Assembly (NCBI GenBank): GCA_951828585.1
Contig: OX639991.1
Location: 1,582,576-1,646,575, forward strand
Origin: Longimicrobiales bacterium
GTDB lineage: Bacteria > Gemmatimonadota > Gemmatimonadetes > Longimicrobiales > Gaopeijiaceae
DNA length: 64,000 nt
Reading direction: 5' to 3'
Position 1 is the first letter of the stretch. Every line of letters begins with the position of its first letter. The notes under the pieces were generated by a model, which made no database searches, was not told where the DNA came from, and saw only the letters and a program-made list of their open reading frames with translations. A program made the translations under genes and the position numbers. Positions 8,918 to 17,555 of the stretch are shown here, piece after piece.

Positions 8918-9645
8918 CGGCCGGAAAACATTTCCTCCTCCAACTCCGCCCCAGACACCAAATGGCGACCGGTCAGATCTCTTGTACCCGTCGCACGACC
9001 GGATTCCAGAAACACGACTCTGTCTGCCGACCGAGCCACCTCAGTCAGGTTGTGGGTAGAAACGAGCACGGTAGCGCCCCGGCGTCGCGCAGAATCCATC
9101 TCACGGCGAAGAGCTATGCGCGCCGGCGGATCAAGACCTGCGAAGGGCTCGTCCAGGATCACAACATCAGGGTCACCGACCAACGCACAAGCTAAACACA
9201 GCCTCCGCTGGACCCCGTTTGAACACTTTTGGACGTCCTTGGAAAGCATCGGCGATTCAAGTCCGGCTCGTTCCAGAGCGCGGGCAAACTCCTCTTCGCG
9301 CTCGACCGGTTCAGTCACCAAATCAACAGCGCGCCCGAGTACATTCCTACCCGTCCATGCGCTCGGGAACTTGGGAAACTCCGGCACATAGGCGATCCCA
9401 CGGGTCCGTCTGTAGTCGGCAGGCTTGAGGCCGCCGACCCGGCAATCCCCTCTGTCCACCACCAAGAAGCCCAAGAGTACCCGGAAAAGCGTGGTCTTAC
9501 CGGCGCCGTTGGGGCCAACCAGGGCGGTCACCTCGCCAGCCCGGCCGTCGAAGGTAATGCCACGAAGCACCCCGTGACGACTCCAGATGCCCCGGTATGA
9601 AGCGTACATGTCTGTAGCCCAAACGTAGCTCTTGTCCCCGCGCAT
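8914..9645 (-). CDS. ABC transporter ATP-binding protein
   Basis: I start it at the ATG at 9645, one base after the preceding stop; longer frames run into that gene. It is about 243 residues, with Walker A GPNGAGKTT, a divergent signature region SNGVQRRL in place of LSGGQ, and Walker B VVILDEPFAGLDP. This is the CcmA/NatA-like ATPase type that works with ABC-2 permeases to export peptides, lipids or drugs. It is followed at once by its permease and preceded by a propeller and a small Cys-rich secreted peptide. An export or self-protection role for that peptide is possible but is only inference. Confidence 0.9.
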   Translation of the reverse strand: MRGDKSYVWATDMYASYRGIWSRHGVLRGITFDGRAGEVTALVGPNGAGKTTLFRVLLGFLVVDRGDCRVGGLKPADYRRTRGIAYVPEFPKFPSAWTGRNVLGRAVDLVTEPVEREEEFARALERAGLESPMLSKDVQKCSNGVQRRLCLACALVGDPDVVILDEPFAGLDPPARIALRREMDSARRRGATVLVSTHNLTEVARSADRVVFLESGRATGTRDLTGRHLVSGAELEEEMFSGR

Positions 9646-9646
9646 G

Positions 9647-10765
9647 CTAGCCGCCGACGGCATCGTAGACACCGATCCATGTTCCAGAGAGGTCATACCA
9701 TATGCCAAGGACGGAGCCGCCCGAAATGAACACTTCGGGTGCAGGCGGAATCTGGAACACGGTTTCGCGACCGCCCTCATCACTGAATTGCCGCAATACA
9801 CTGAGCTGATCGGAGGTTTGAGTGCGATAGACCAATATAGCGTCCTCCTGCACGAAAACCCTGTCGAACGGTGGATAGTATTCCGGCAATTCAGGGGTCA
9901 CGCCGAATGTCCTCATGAGTGTTTGCAACTCGGGCCATCCATCGAGGTCGTCGGTACGAATCGGGCGGCGCTCCAGCCACTCGTGACACACCGAATCCAC
10001 GACTTCGCCATTAAGGTGCAAGACATCAAGACAGTCGTCGCTCGGATGACCCAACAGAAAGCCTTGTGGGTGCGAGGCGAGCACGGCCATCTCTCGGAAT
10101 GCACTCCACACTCTCTCGTCGGCATGATTCGCTTCACGAGCCGCCAACCGCAGGTAGACGGCCTCATCAACTTCCAGGACCACAAGGAATTCCCAGTCGC
10201 TTCCATGGTCACAGGTGAACAAGAGTAGAAGCCCTGACTCAGACGACGCGACGTCATGGACCAACGCCCCAAGACAGTCTTGTGGCGGCTCGATCCTTCG
10301 TCGCACGATGCTAGTCCCATCCGGTCTGTAGAGGTGTACGCTATTCCAATCAGCCACGACTATGGTGTCGGCGTGAGCGGTTATGGCTTGTGGAAACTGG
10401 AGCTCGCCGGGCCCGTCTCCTTTTCCGGCGAAACTCCCTTGGTGATTCCCGTGGGAGTCCACTCGGTGCACCTCTGCGCTGAAGCGGTCAAGCAAGAACC
10501 AGAACCCATCGTGGAAATCGGCATCGCGAACAGTGGCTACGGAAATCGATCGCACCGCCTTGGCTGGCGGCAGAACCGGGCTGGTGTGTTCCTCAATAGG
10601 CGTTGCCGGACCTGTGGCCCCATCCATGCGCCGGTCTGCGGCCACGAAAAGGCTCCAAGCGAGGAAACTAACGGCGAACAACGCAATGCCGTAGATGGGG
10701 ATGGGGCCCCATGTCGTGCGTGTGACACATTCTGAACGGGCCGCCAACTTAGGTCGCTTCCCCAT
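9647..10765 (-). CDS. membrane-anchored six-bladed beta-propeller protein
   Basis: A 372-residue protein. Instead of a cleavable signal it has one N-terminal membrane helix (residues about 22-44, from GPIPIYG). Propeller blades follow, with the signature GKGDGPGELQFP. It is the third gene of a minus-strand run: Cys-rich peptide, propeller, ABC ATPase, ABC permease. The stop lies one base ahead of the ATPase start, so these two are surely co-transcribed. The propeller domain would face the periplasm. Whether it contacts the peptide or the transporter is unknown. Confidence 0.83.
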   Translation of the reverse strand: MGKRPKLAARSECVTRTTWGPIPIYGIALFAVSFLAWSLFVAADRRMDGATGPATPIEEHTSPVLPPAKAVRSISVATVRDADFHDGFWFLLDRFSAEVHRVDSHGNHQGSFAGKGDGPGELQFPQAITAHADTIVVADWNSVHLYRPDGTSIVRRRIEPPQDCLGALVHDVASSESGLLLLFTCDHGSDWEFLVVLEVDEAVYLRLAAREANHADERVWSAFREMAVLASHPQGFLLGHPSDDCLDVLHLNGEVVDSVCHEWLERRPIRTDDLDGWPELQTLMRTFGVTPELPEYYPPFDRVFVQEDAILVYRTQTSDQLSVLRQFSDEGGRETVFQIPPAPEVFISGGSVLGIWYDLSGTWIGVYDAVGG

Positions 10766-10878
10766 CCTCTCCGTAGATGCAGGGGTTTTCGACGGCGGAG
10801 CAAGCTTCGAATGTCATGGCACAAGCCAACGTTTTCGCCAGCTTCGCGCCGTGACATTTTGCCCGGTCCCAGAAGCCG

Positions 10879-11103
10879 TCAGCTTCCTCTAGACAATTTG
10901 AGACGTTGTACCTCGGCATGGTACACGCACGTCTCATAGCACATATTGCACGCCTCGCCGGGGGTAGGATCCTGAGTACCCTGAGCCACCAGAAACGTAC
11001 GAGAGCAACCAGTGCCGTCCTGGGAGCCGAGCAATGTGAGGGCCGGGGCTCCGAAGAGCATTATGAGCGCGACGGCGACGACCGAGCCACGTAATCTGAG
11101 CAT
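10879..11103 (-). CDS. small Cys-rich secreted peptide
   Basis: The ATG at 11103 is supported by a strong AAGGAGG six bases upstream. The 74-residue product has a signal peptide (SVVAVALIMLFGAPALTLL) and a short mature region with four cysteines, one in GCSRTF and three in CNMCYETC. I do not recognise a family. It heads the operon with the propeller (113 bases downstream) and the ABC transporter, and is small enough to be a secreted or exported peptide. A similar arrangement, Cys-rich secreted protein then propeller, occurs at 33988-32307. Confidence 0.7.
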   Translation of the reverse strand: MLRLRGSVVAVALIMLFGAPALTLLGSQDGTGCSRTFLVAQGTQDPTPGEACNMCYETCVYHAEVQRLKLSRGS

Positions 11104-11162
11104 ACTGCACCTCCTTGGGGTTAGGAACACCCGAAGGAAGTCGGCTGCCCCCGGGAGTTCAG

Positions 11163-12053
11163 CTACCTGGAAGGATAATTCGTCCGTATCTGGAGCGCAA
11201 CCCCGGTGGCCGTCCGCACGATCTCCGGCTGCACCCGCGGGATAGGGCGGCCGCGGTAGTAGGCGAGCAGGTCCTCGACGGACCCGAAGTCAACCAGATC
11301 CTCCAGCGTTCGGATGGTGGGAAAGATCATGGGGAGCCGGTCGCGCCGGTGCCGTGCCAGCGCCGCCCCGGGCGTGAGCCACACGGCCCCCGTCATCTCG
11401 CGCTCGTCGTGGACCGCGCAGGCCCCGGGCGGAACCCTCGCCGCGAAGAAGCGGGTGTCGTACCGCCGGGGCTCCACGACCGGCGTCACCCAGTGGGCAA
11501 TGTACTCGACCGCGCTTCCATCCAGCCGCGCATCCAGCGCCCTCAGCACCTTGGCGAACGGGGTTCCTCGGCCCAGCAAGGCTTCCCGGGCTCGGCCTGC
11601 CGATCCTTCCGACAGCCCGCCCCCGCCCCCCGCCCCCCCCACCCGCACCCCACCCCCCACCACCCCCGGCCACAACCCCGTCTCCTCCACCGCCTCACGC
11701 ACCGCCGCCCCGTAATACGCGATCGCCGCCGGACGCGCCCCCTCCCCCAGACCCAGCCGCCCCGCCGCCCCCTCGCGCGTCAGCCCGTCCCAGCGTTCCG
11801 CCAACGCATCCTCACCATCGGCCGCGTCCACCCGCCCCCCCGGAAACACCCACGCCCCCGGCACGAACCCCGTCGCCCGGTTGCGCCGCAGCAACAACAC
11901 CTCCGGCCCACCGGCCCCCTCACGCACCAGCACCACCGTCGCCGCCGGCCTCGCGACAGCCGGCACCTCGGGCACCCTACCCACCGTTTCCACAAACCCC
12001 TCCGGCAATCTCTCTGCCGGTATCTTATAGTCCGACTGAGACTTACGGGTCAT
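11163..12053 (-). CDS. NUDIX hydrolase
   Basis: A 296-residue protein whose NUDIX box is recognisable as REAVEETGL preceded by the helix and Gly-rich turn. Upstream, the strand VVLVREG and the block GAWVFPGGRVDAAD are typical of larger NUDIX proteins of the NUDT19/CoA-diphosphatase type. It would hydrolyse a nucleoside diphosphate linked to another group; the substrate is not clear. There is no signal peptide, so it is cytoplasmic. The ribosome site at 12053 is weak, so the start is not certain. It lies 90 bases downstream of ggt on the same strand. Confidence 0.88.
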   Translation of the reverse strand: MTRKSQSDYKIPAERLPEGFVETVGRVPEVPAVARPAATVVLVREGAGGPEVLLLRRNRATGFVPGAWVFPGGRVDAADGEDALAERWDGLTREGAAGRLGLGEGARPAAIAYYGAAVREAVEETGLWPGVVGGGVRVGGAGGGGGLSEGSAGRAREALLGRGTPFAKVLRALDARLDGSAVEYIAHWVTPVVEPRRYDTRFFAARVPPGACAVHDEREMTGAVWLTPGAALARHRRDRLPMIFPTIRTLEDLVDFGSVEDLLAYYRGRPIPRVQPEIVRTATGVALQIRTNYPSR

Positions 12054-12143
12054 AGTCCGCTACCGTCACATCTGCGCCGACCCCGTCGCCAGCCCACCGC
12101 GCAGACCGATCCAATCCCGCCGTGCGCTTCCCGCCGACCCCCC

Positions 12144-13799
12144 TCAATACCCCCCCGCATGCCCATCCTTCCTCGGCTCCGACGCAGCCGCCCACCCCCT
12201 CGCCAACCTCAAAATCACCTGCGCCCCCCCAAAGTCCGTGCGCCGCCAATCCGACAACTCGTGCCCCCGCCCCTCCAACTCCGCCGCCACCTCCCCGCCC
12301 ACCCCCTCGATCGCCACCCTCAGCCCCGACAGATGCCGGAACCGCGGCGCGTCCACCGCCTCCTGCGGATCCATCCCGAAGACCAGCATGTTGAGCAACA
12401 GCTGCGTGTGCCCCTGCGGCTGCATGGATCCGCCCATCACCCCGAACGCCATCACCGGTTCGCCGTCGCGGGTCACGAAGCCCGGGATGATCGTGTGGAA
12501 CGGGCGCTTGCGCGGCGCGACCCGGTTCGGGTGCCCCTCGGCCATCGTGAACCCCGCGCCCCGGTTCTGCAGCGCGAATCCCTGCCCCGGAATCACGATC
12601 CCCGACCCGAACGACGAGTAGACCGAGTTGATGAACGACACCATGTTCCCGTCCTCGTCGGCGACCGTCAGGTAGATCGTCTCGGAGTCGGTGACCGCCC
12701 GCCCCGGCTCGACGCGCTCGGCCGCCACCCGCGGATCGATCAGCGCGCGCCGCGCATCCACGTACCCGGGGCTCAGAAGCGACATCGGGTCGATCTCCAT
12801 CGTCTCAGCGTCGGAGACGTACCGGTGCAGGTCGGCGAAGGCCAGCTTCTTGGCCTCGATCAGGTGGTGCAGGTAGTCGGCGGAGTTGTGGCCCATGCCC
12901 TCGAGGTCGAGCGGCTCCACCAGTTCGAGCATCTCCAGCGCGGCGATCCCCTGGCCGGAGGGCGGCAGTTCCCACACCGTGTAGCCGCGGAAGTCCGTGC
13001 TCAGCGGCTGGACCCAGCGGGGCTCGTGCGCGGCCAGGTCCTCCAGGGTCACGAACCCGCCCAGCGCGGCCAGTCCCTCGACCAGCTCGCGCCCGAGCGA
13101 CCCGCCGTAGAGCACGCCCGGACCCTCGTCGGCGATCCGCTGGAAGGAGCGAGCCAGACCCGGGTTCGTGAACCACTCGCCCGCCCGCGGCGCCCTCTCC
13201 CCATCGATCAGGTAGGTCGCGGCAGCCCCCTCGTCCCGGGCCAGCTTCTCCGCGGCATTCCCCCACTGCCGTGCGATCACCGGAGTCACCGGAAACCCCT
13301 CGCTCGCAATCCGGATCGCCGGCTCCAGCACCTGGGCCAGGTCGAGCTTCCCGAACCGGCTCACCAGCGCGTCCCACCCCGACACCGCCCCCGGCACGGT
13401 AACCGCCTCCGCCCCGCTCCCCGGCATCCGCTCGTGGCCGCGCGCCCGCAGCGCCTCCACCGTCAGGCCGCTGCCGCTTCGCCCGCTGGCGTCGATCCCC
13501 GCCAGTTCACCCGTCTCCGCCCACCACACGATCGCGAAGGCGTCGCCGCCCATCCCGGTCATGTGGGGTTCCACCACGTTCAGCACCGCGGCCGCCGCCA
13601 CCGCGGCATCGATCGCGTTTCCACCCCGCTGCATGATCTCGAGCGCGGCGGTAGTGGCGAGGGGCTGGCTGGTCGCGGCTGCGGCCCGCGGGGCGTACAC
13701 GGTCGAGCGGCGCCCCATGTCCGGTTGCTGGGCTGTGGTGCTCACCGGATGGACCCCGGCGGCAATGAAAAGGGTAAGGAGAGTAAGTCGGGCCGGCAT
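12144..13799 (-). CDS. ggt: gamma-glutamyltransferase
   Basis: A 551-residue secreted protein (signal peptide cleaved near STTAQQ). The N-terminal half contains GGNAIDAAVAAA and the GMGGD block, both typical of the family. The small subunit should begin at the Thr of TIYLTVADEDGNMVSFIN, the self-cleaving nucleophile, followed by the Ser-Ser pair of SVYSSFGSG. The enzyme is a periplasmic hydrolase/transferase of gamma-glutamyl compounds such as glutathione. The length is normal. AGAAGG ahead of the ATG supports the start. It is divergent from lon, with a 298-base regulatory region between them. Confidence 0.93.
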   Translation of the reverse strand: MPARLTLLTLFIAAGVHPVSTTAQQPDMGRRSTVYAPRAAAATSQPLATTAALEIMQRGGNAIDAAVAAAAVLNVVEPHMTGMGGDAFAIVWWAETGELAGIDASGRSGSGLTVEALRARGHERMPGSGAEAVTVPGAVSGWDALVSRFGKLDLAQVLEPAIRIASEGFPVTPVIARQWGNAAEKLARDEGAAATYLIDGERAPRAGEWFTNPGLARSFQRIADEGPGVLYGGSLGRELVEGLAALGGFVTLEDLAAHEPRWVQPLSTDFRGYTVWELPPSGQGIAALEMLELVEPLDLEGMGHNSADYLHHLIEAKKLAFADLHRYVSDAETMEIDPMSLLSPGYVDARRALIDPRVAAERVEPGRAVTDSETIYLTVADEDGNMVSFINSVYSSFGSGIVIPGQGFALQNRGAGFTMAEGHPNRVAPRKRPFHTIIPGFVTRDGEPVMAFGVMGGSMQPQGHTQLLLNMLVFGMDPQEAVDAPRFRHLSGLRVAIEGVGGEVAAELEGRGHELSDWRRTDFGGAQVILRLARGWAAASEPRKDGHAGGY

Positions 13800-13896
13800 G
13801 GCATCGCGTCCTTCTGTCCTGTTCTGGTGACGGCAAGGGGATTTGCGGAAGGACGAAAAGCTATCCGAACGCCCGAGTCCGGGACAGCCCCGGACC

Positions 13897-13974
13897 CTGC
13901 CAAAATGGCCGAATCCACCAGCGCCGACCTGCCAAAATGACCGATTCGATGACCGTTTCCTGCCAAAGTGGCAG
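13897..13974 (+). promoter_or_regulatory. three spaced palindromic sites upstream of lon
   Basis: Three copies of CTGCCAAARTGRC lie at 13897, 13929 and 13960, spaced 32 and 31 bases, three helical turns apart. The third is a perfect palindrome, CTGCCA-AAG-TGGCAG; the other two keep the left arm. They sit 44-121 bases upstream of a sigma-54-like promoter, where enhancer-binding activators usually bind. They might instead be repressor or stress-regulator sites. The ggt start lies on the other side. Confidence 0.6.
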
Positions 13975-14017
13975 TACCGTGACGCGTAATTGTCCCCGCG
14001 CGCCGCGCGTAAGGCTC

Positions 14018-14033
14018 TGGCAAGGTTCTGGCA
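14018..14033 (+). promoter_or_regulatory. sigma-54-like (-24/-12) promoter of lon
   Basis: TGGCAAGGTTCTGGCA matches the consensus TGGCACGN4TTGCW at all but two fixed bases, with the GG and GC pairs correctly spaced. Transcription would start near 14045, giving a 5' leader of about 50 bases before the lon ATG at 14098. No conventional -35/-10 pair stands out nearby. Confidence 0.5.
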
Positions 14034-14097
14034 TGAACCCCATACTCACCGTTGCAGGAACCTCGGACGACCAGTTCACCACGAGAGGCGAAACGAC

Positions 14098-16647
14098 ATG
14101 AGCCGACGGTTCTCGTTACCCGTACTGCCCCTGCGCGACACGGTCGTGTATCCGGGCGTCGCCGTGCCGATCTCGGCGGGCCGCCCGGGCACGGTCGAAG
14201 CCGTGCAGGAGGCGCTCGACGGCGACCGCCGCCTTTTCGCGGTGGCGCAGAATCAGAATCAGGACGACCCCGATCCGCAGATCCTGTACGCGGTCGGGAC
14301 CATTGTGCGCATCATCCAGACGCACCGCGTGCGGGGCGGCATCCAGCTCCTCGTGCAGGGAGAGGCGCGCGCCCGCGCCGTGGCCTACGTCGACGACGGC
14401 GAAGCCATGCTGCGGGCCACCGTGGTTCCCCTGGAGAGGGAAAACCTGGCCGATCCCGACGACCAGGGCGTCAAGGCCCTCGACGCCGAACTGCGTGAGC
14501 GCGCCGCCGAACTGGCCACCCGCCGCGGGGCGACGGCCGAAAACCTCAACCAGCTCATCCAGGGGGTGGACGACCCCGGGGCCTTCGCCGACCTGGTCGC
14601 CTTCCAGCTGGACCTCCCCACCTTCGAGAAGCAGTCCCTGCTGGAGGTCCTCGACGACCAGGAGCGCATGAACGCCGCCCTGGTGGCCGTCGAACGCGAA
14701 CTGGTCCGCCTCGACGCCCAGGAGGACATCCAGGCCAAGGTCCAGGAGGAGCTCGGGGAGCGCCAGCGCGAAATGCTCCTCCGCGAACAGATGAAGCAGA
14801 TCCGCAAGGAGCTGGGCGAGGAGGGCGACCGCGACGATGTCGAAGAACTGCGCGACCGGATCGCGAAGCTCGACCTGAGCGAGACCGCCCGCAACGAAGT
14901 CGAGCGTGAACTGCGGCGCCTCGACCGCACCTCCCCGCAGGCCGCCGAGTACCAGGTCATACGCACCTACCTGGAGTGGATCACCGAGCTCCCCTGGAGC
15001 GCCCGCACCGACGACAAGATCGACCTCCACCGCGCCGAAGAGATCCTGGAAGAGGACCACTACGGCCTGGAGGACGTGAAGGACCGGGTGCTCGAGTTCC
15101 TGGCGGTGCGGAAGTTGCAGCAGGAACGGTTTGGGGACGACGAGGCGGACGGGGAAGAAGTTGCCGAAGTGGCTGCGGAAGCGGCCGCCGAGGACGAGGC
15201 TGCCGACACCGGTCCGGAGGGCGAAGCCGCCGCCGAACACGACGAGGGCGAGGGCGACGACCCCGCCGAGGACGCCGTAACCGCCACCGGCGGAAAGGGT
15301 CCCATCCTGCTGTTCGCGGGCCCGCCGGGCGTCGGCAAGACCAGCATCGCACAATCGATCGCGCGGTCGGTGGGCCGTAAATACGTCCGCATCTCGCTCG
15401 GCGGCGCGCGCGACGAAGCGGACATTCGCGGACACCGCCGCACGTACGTGGGCGCCATGCCCGGACGCATCGTGCAGGGTATGAAGGAGGCCGGCAGCAA
15501 GAACCCGGTCTTCCTCCTGGACGAGGTGGACAAGCTGGGCGTCTCCTTCCAGGGCGACCCGAGCGCGGCGCTGCTTGAGGTGCTCGACCCGGCGCAGAAC
15601 TCGACCTTCATCGACCACTACCTGGGTGTGCCCTTCGACCTCTCCGAGGTGCTATTTATCGCGACGGCCAACTACGAGGACCGCATCCCGCCGCCGCTGC
15701 TGGACCGCATGGAGACGGTCGGGTTCCGCGGCTACACCGAGAAGGAGAAGCTCGAGATCGCGCTCCGCTACCTGCTCCCGCGCCAGCTGCGTGAGTCGGG
15801 GCTGCGCGAGGAGGAGCTCGAGGTCGGTGACGACGCGATCCTGACCGTGATCCAGAAGTACACGCGCGAAGCGGGTGTGCGGCAGCTGGAACGGGAGCTG
15901 GGCAAGCTGGCCCGCAAGGTGGCCCGCAAGATCGCGTCAGCCGAGACCGAGGGAATGGAGATTACTCCCGCGGCGGCCATGGAGATGCTCGGGCGGCCGC
16001 GTGTTCACCCGGAGCGCAGGGCCACGAACGATACGGCAGGCGTGGCCACCGGGATGTTCTACACGCCCATGGGCGGCGACATCATGTTCGTGGAGGCGAG
16101 CGTCATGCCGGGCGAAGGCGCCCTCGTGCTCACGGGCCAGCTGGGCGATGTAATGAAGGAGTCAGCGCGCGCGGCGCTTTCGTACGCCAAGAGCCACTAC
16201 GCGACGCTGGGCATCGAGGAGGACGCGCTCGACAAGCGCGAAATCCACATTCATGTCCCGGCTGGCGCGGTTCCCAAGGACGGACCATCGGCGGGCATCA
16301 CGATGGCGACCGCGCTGATCTCGGCCGTCTCGGGCCGCAAGGTGCGGGCCGACCTGGCGATGACCGGCGAACTCACGCTCACGGGCCGTGTGCTCCCCAT
16401 CGGGGGGGTGAAGGAGAAGGTCCTGGGCGCGGTGCGTGCCGGGATCCAGGAGGTCATCCTCCCGCACGAGAACGAGGCCCACCTCGAGGACCTGCCGGAT
16501 GCGGTGAGGAACTCGCTGACAGTCCACCTGGTGGAGGACCTGGACCGGGTGGTCGAGTTGGCGATCCGTGGCGTGAGGACGAAGCCGGTGAAGGCGGCGA
16601 TATCGGCGGTCAGGACCGAGGAGGCGGGCGCGCCGATTCAGGCTTGA
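14098..16647 (+). CDS. lon: ATP-dependent protease Lon, with acidic insertion
   Basis: The ATG at 14098 is preceded by GAGAGG, and the protein starts with the Lon N-domain (LPVLPLRDTVVYPG). It has about 849 residues. The order is N-domain, coiled coil, AAA+ domain with Walker A GPPGVGKTS near residue 408, and a C-terminal protease domain. The catalytic Ser (PKDGPSAG, about 731) and Lys (VKEKVLG, about 774) are both present. Lon is the cytoplasmic serine-lysine protease for damaged and regulatory proteins. Unusual is an insertion of roughly 50 residues, rich in Asp, Glu and Ala, between the small helical region (VRKLQQERFG) and the AAA+ core (KGPILLFAG), where most Lon proteins have only a few residues. 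The promoter region looks sigma-54 dependent. Confidence 0.96.
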   Translation: MSRRFSLPVLPLRDTVVYPGVAVPISAGRPGTVEAVQEALDGDRRLFAVAQNQNQDDPDPQILYAVGTIVRIIQTHRVRGGIQLLVQGEARARAVAYVDDGEAMLRATVVPLERENLADPDDQGVKALDAELRERAAELATRRGATAENLNQLIQGVDDPGAFADLVAFQLDLPTFEKQSLLEVLDDQERMNAALVAVERELVRLDAQEDIQAKVQEELGERQREMLLREQMKQIRKELGEEGDRDDVEELRDRIAKLDLSETARNEVERELRRLDRTSPQAAEYQVIRTYLEWITELPWSARTDDKIDLHRAEEILEEDHYGLEDVKDRVLEFLAVRKLQQERFGDDEADGEEVAEVAAEAAAEDEAADTGPEGEAAAEHDEGEGDDPAEDAVTATGGKGPILLFAGPPGVGKTSIAQSIARSVGRKYVRISLGGARDEADIRGHRRTYVGAMPGRIVQGMKEAGSKNPVFLLDEVDKLGVSFQGDPSAALLEVLDPAQNSTFIDHYLGVPFDLSEVLFIATANYEDRIPPPLLDRMETVGFRGYTEKEKLEIALRYLLPRQLRESGLREEELEVGDDAILTVIQKYTREAGVRQLERELGKLARKVARKIASAETEGMEITPAAAMEMLGRPRVHPERRATNDTAGVATGMFYTPMGGDIMFVEASVMPGEGALVLTGQLGDVMKESARAALSYAKSHYATLGIEEDALDKREIHIHVPAGAVPKDGPSAGITMATALISAVSGRKVRADLAMTGELTLTGRVLPIGGVKEKVLGAVRAGIQEVILPHENEAHLEDLPDAVRNSLTVHLVEDLDRVVELAIRGVRTKPVKAAISAVRTEEAGAPIQA

Positions 16648-16660
16648 GGCAGGTGGTCGG

Positions 16661-17086
16661 TCAATCCGGCTGGGCGGCAGTTGGCACCTCGACGCCCGCT
16701 GCATGCGCGGCAGCGGCCAACGCTCGGTCGAGCGTGGCCAGCGGCAACTGCATCCGCATCGCCAGCTCCAGGTACATGGCGTCGTAGGCGGAGAGTCGGT
16801 GAGTGTGGGCAACGTCCAGCACCTCTCCCCAGATACGGGAGGGCGAAACGGGGTCGATCACGATCGGCAGAGCCGCGAAGTTGCGAGCAATGCGCGACCA
16901 CTCGGCTCGGTCGATTCGCTGGCGGCGCGTGGCAACCAGAAGCACGTTCGCGACCTCGATCGGCCACAGGGCGGGCACAAAGGCCCGTCCGTTGACCAGG
17001 GACTCACGGAGCTCGCCGGTGGACTCCGTGGCCTCGTCGGGGAACACCCACGACATGGCGACGGAGCAGTCGAGGACGAACGTCAT
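16661..17086 (-). CDS. PIN-domain toxin, VapC-like
   Basis: A 141-residue protein with the PIN fold acidic residues: Asp in FVLDCSVAMSW near the N-terminus, Glu in WPIEVANVL, and Asp in SAYDAMYLELA. PIN toxins are RNases that cut tRNA or rRNA. The ATG shares one base with the antitoxin stop (TGATG), the usual layout of a type II toxin-antitoxin pair. It converges with lon, whose stop is 13 bases away. Confidence 0.92.
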   Translation of the reverse strand: MTFVLDCSVAMSWVFPDEATESTGELRESLVNGRAFVPALWPIEVANVLLVATRRQRIDRAEWSRIARNFAALPIVIDPVSPSRIWGEVLDVAHTHRLSAYDAMYLELAMRMQLPLATLDRALAAAAHAAGVEVPTAAQPD

Positions 17087-17328
17087 CAGCGGCTGCGTCC
17101 CTCTTCGATCATGTCGCGAACCGATAGTCCGCCGAGGGTGTGCGTCGCCTGAAAGGCTTTCATGTCGTCGATGGCTGCCCGAATTCGGTCGGTGTCGGTC
17201 GTCCGGAAGGGGATCAGTTCGGCCACGGGACGGCCATGCCGGGTGATTACGAACCGTTCGCCGGCGCTTACGCGGCGCAGGAGTTGGGGAAGGTGCGTCT
17301 TGGCTTCGAAGGCACCGATGTGCGACAT
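17086..17328 (-). CDS. Phd/YefM-family antitoxin
   Basis: An 80-residue protein starting MSHIGAFEAKTHLPQLLRRV, the typical Phd/YefM N-terminal fold that dimerises and binds DNA, followed by ITRHGRPVAELIP. The C-terminal tail would wrap the PIN toxin. AGGGAGAG precedes the ATG. The gene is translationally coupled to the toxin. A perfect palindrome 29 bases upstream (17357-17366) is a likely site for autorepression. Confidence 0.93.
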   Translation of the reverse strand: MSHIGAFEAKTHLPQLLRRVSAGERFVITRHGRPVAELIPFRTTDTDRIRAAIDDMKAFQATHTLGGLSVRDMIEEGRSR

Positions 17329-17356
17329 GGAACTCTCCCTGAAACAGACCAGACGT

Positions 17357-17366
17357 AGACTAGTCT
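17357..17366. promoter_or_regulatory. palindromic operator candidate of the Phd/VapC operon
   Basis: AGACTAGTCT is a perfect 10-base palindrome upstream of the antitoxin ATG (minus strand). TTGACT lies 17 bases upstream of the TAGTCT half on the coding strand, so the palindrome may overlap the -10 region. Phd-family antitoxins repress their own promoters through such sites. Confidence 0.5.
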
Positions 17367-17389
17367 GATATTGTCATGGAGTCAAACGG

Positions 17390-17424
17390 GATCAAGCGAA
17401 GAACAGGGATCAAGCGAAGAACCC
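17390..17424 (+). repeat. two tandem 17-base repeats
   Basis: GGGATCAAGCGAAGAAC occurs twice in direct succession between the divergent Phd/VapC and HicB-like genes. Further on, ACGGTACC occurs at 17508 and 17521, which may be operator half-sites for the HicB-like ribbon-helix-helix protein. The function is not known. Confidence 0.45.
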
Positions 17425-17555
17425 ACGCTGGCTGCCCCCGTGTGGCCGGGAACCAGACACGCAGGGCCGAAATGACAGTCCCCCGTTGCCGTCCGACAAC
17501 CTTGAGGACGGTACCACAATACGGTACCCTTCTCACCGCGGAACGGAGTGGAACC

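Noticed and set aside
9632-10228. A plus-strand open frame opposite the membrane-anchored propeller
   Set aside because: No ribosome site or domain, and antisense to a coherent minus-strand operon.
11115-13940. A 941-codon plus-strand open frame
   Set aside because: It is antisense to NUDIX and ggt, rich in Arg, Pro and His as expected for GC-rich shadow frames, and has no domain motifs.
14116-15618. A 500-codon minus-strand open frame inside lon
   Set aside because: It is the antisense shadow of lon, with no start signal and no recognisable domain.
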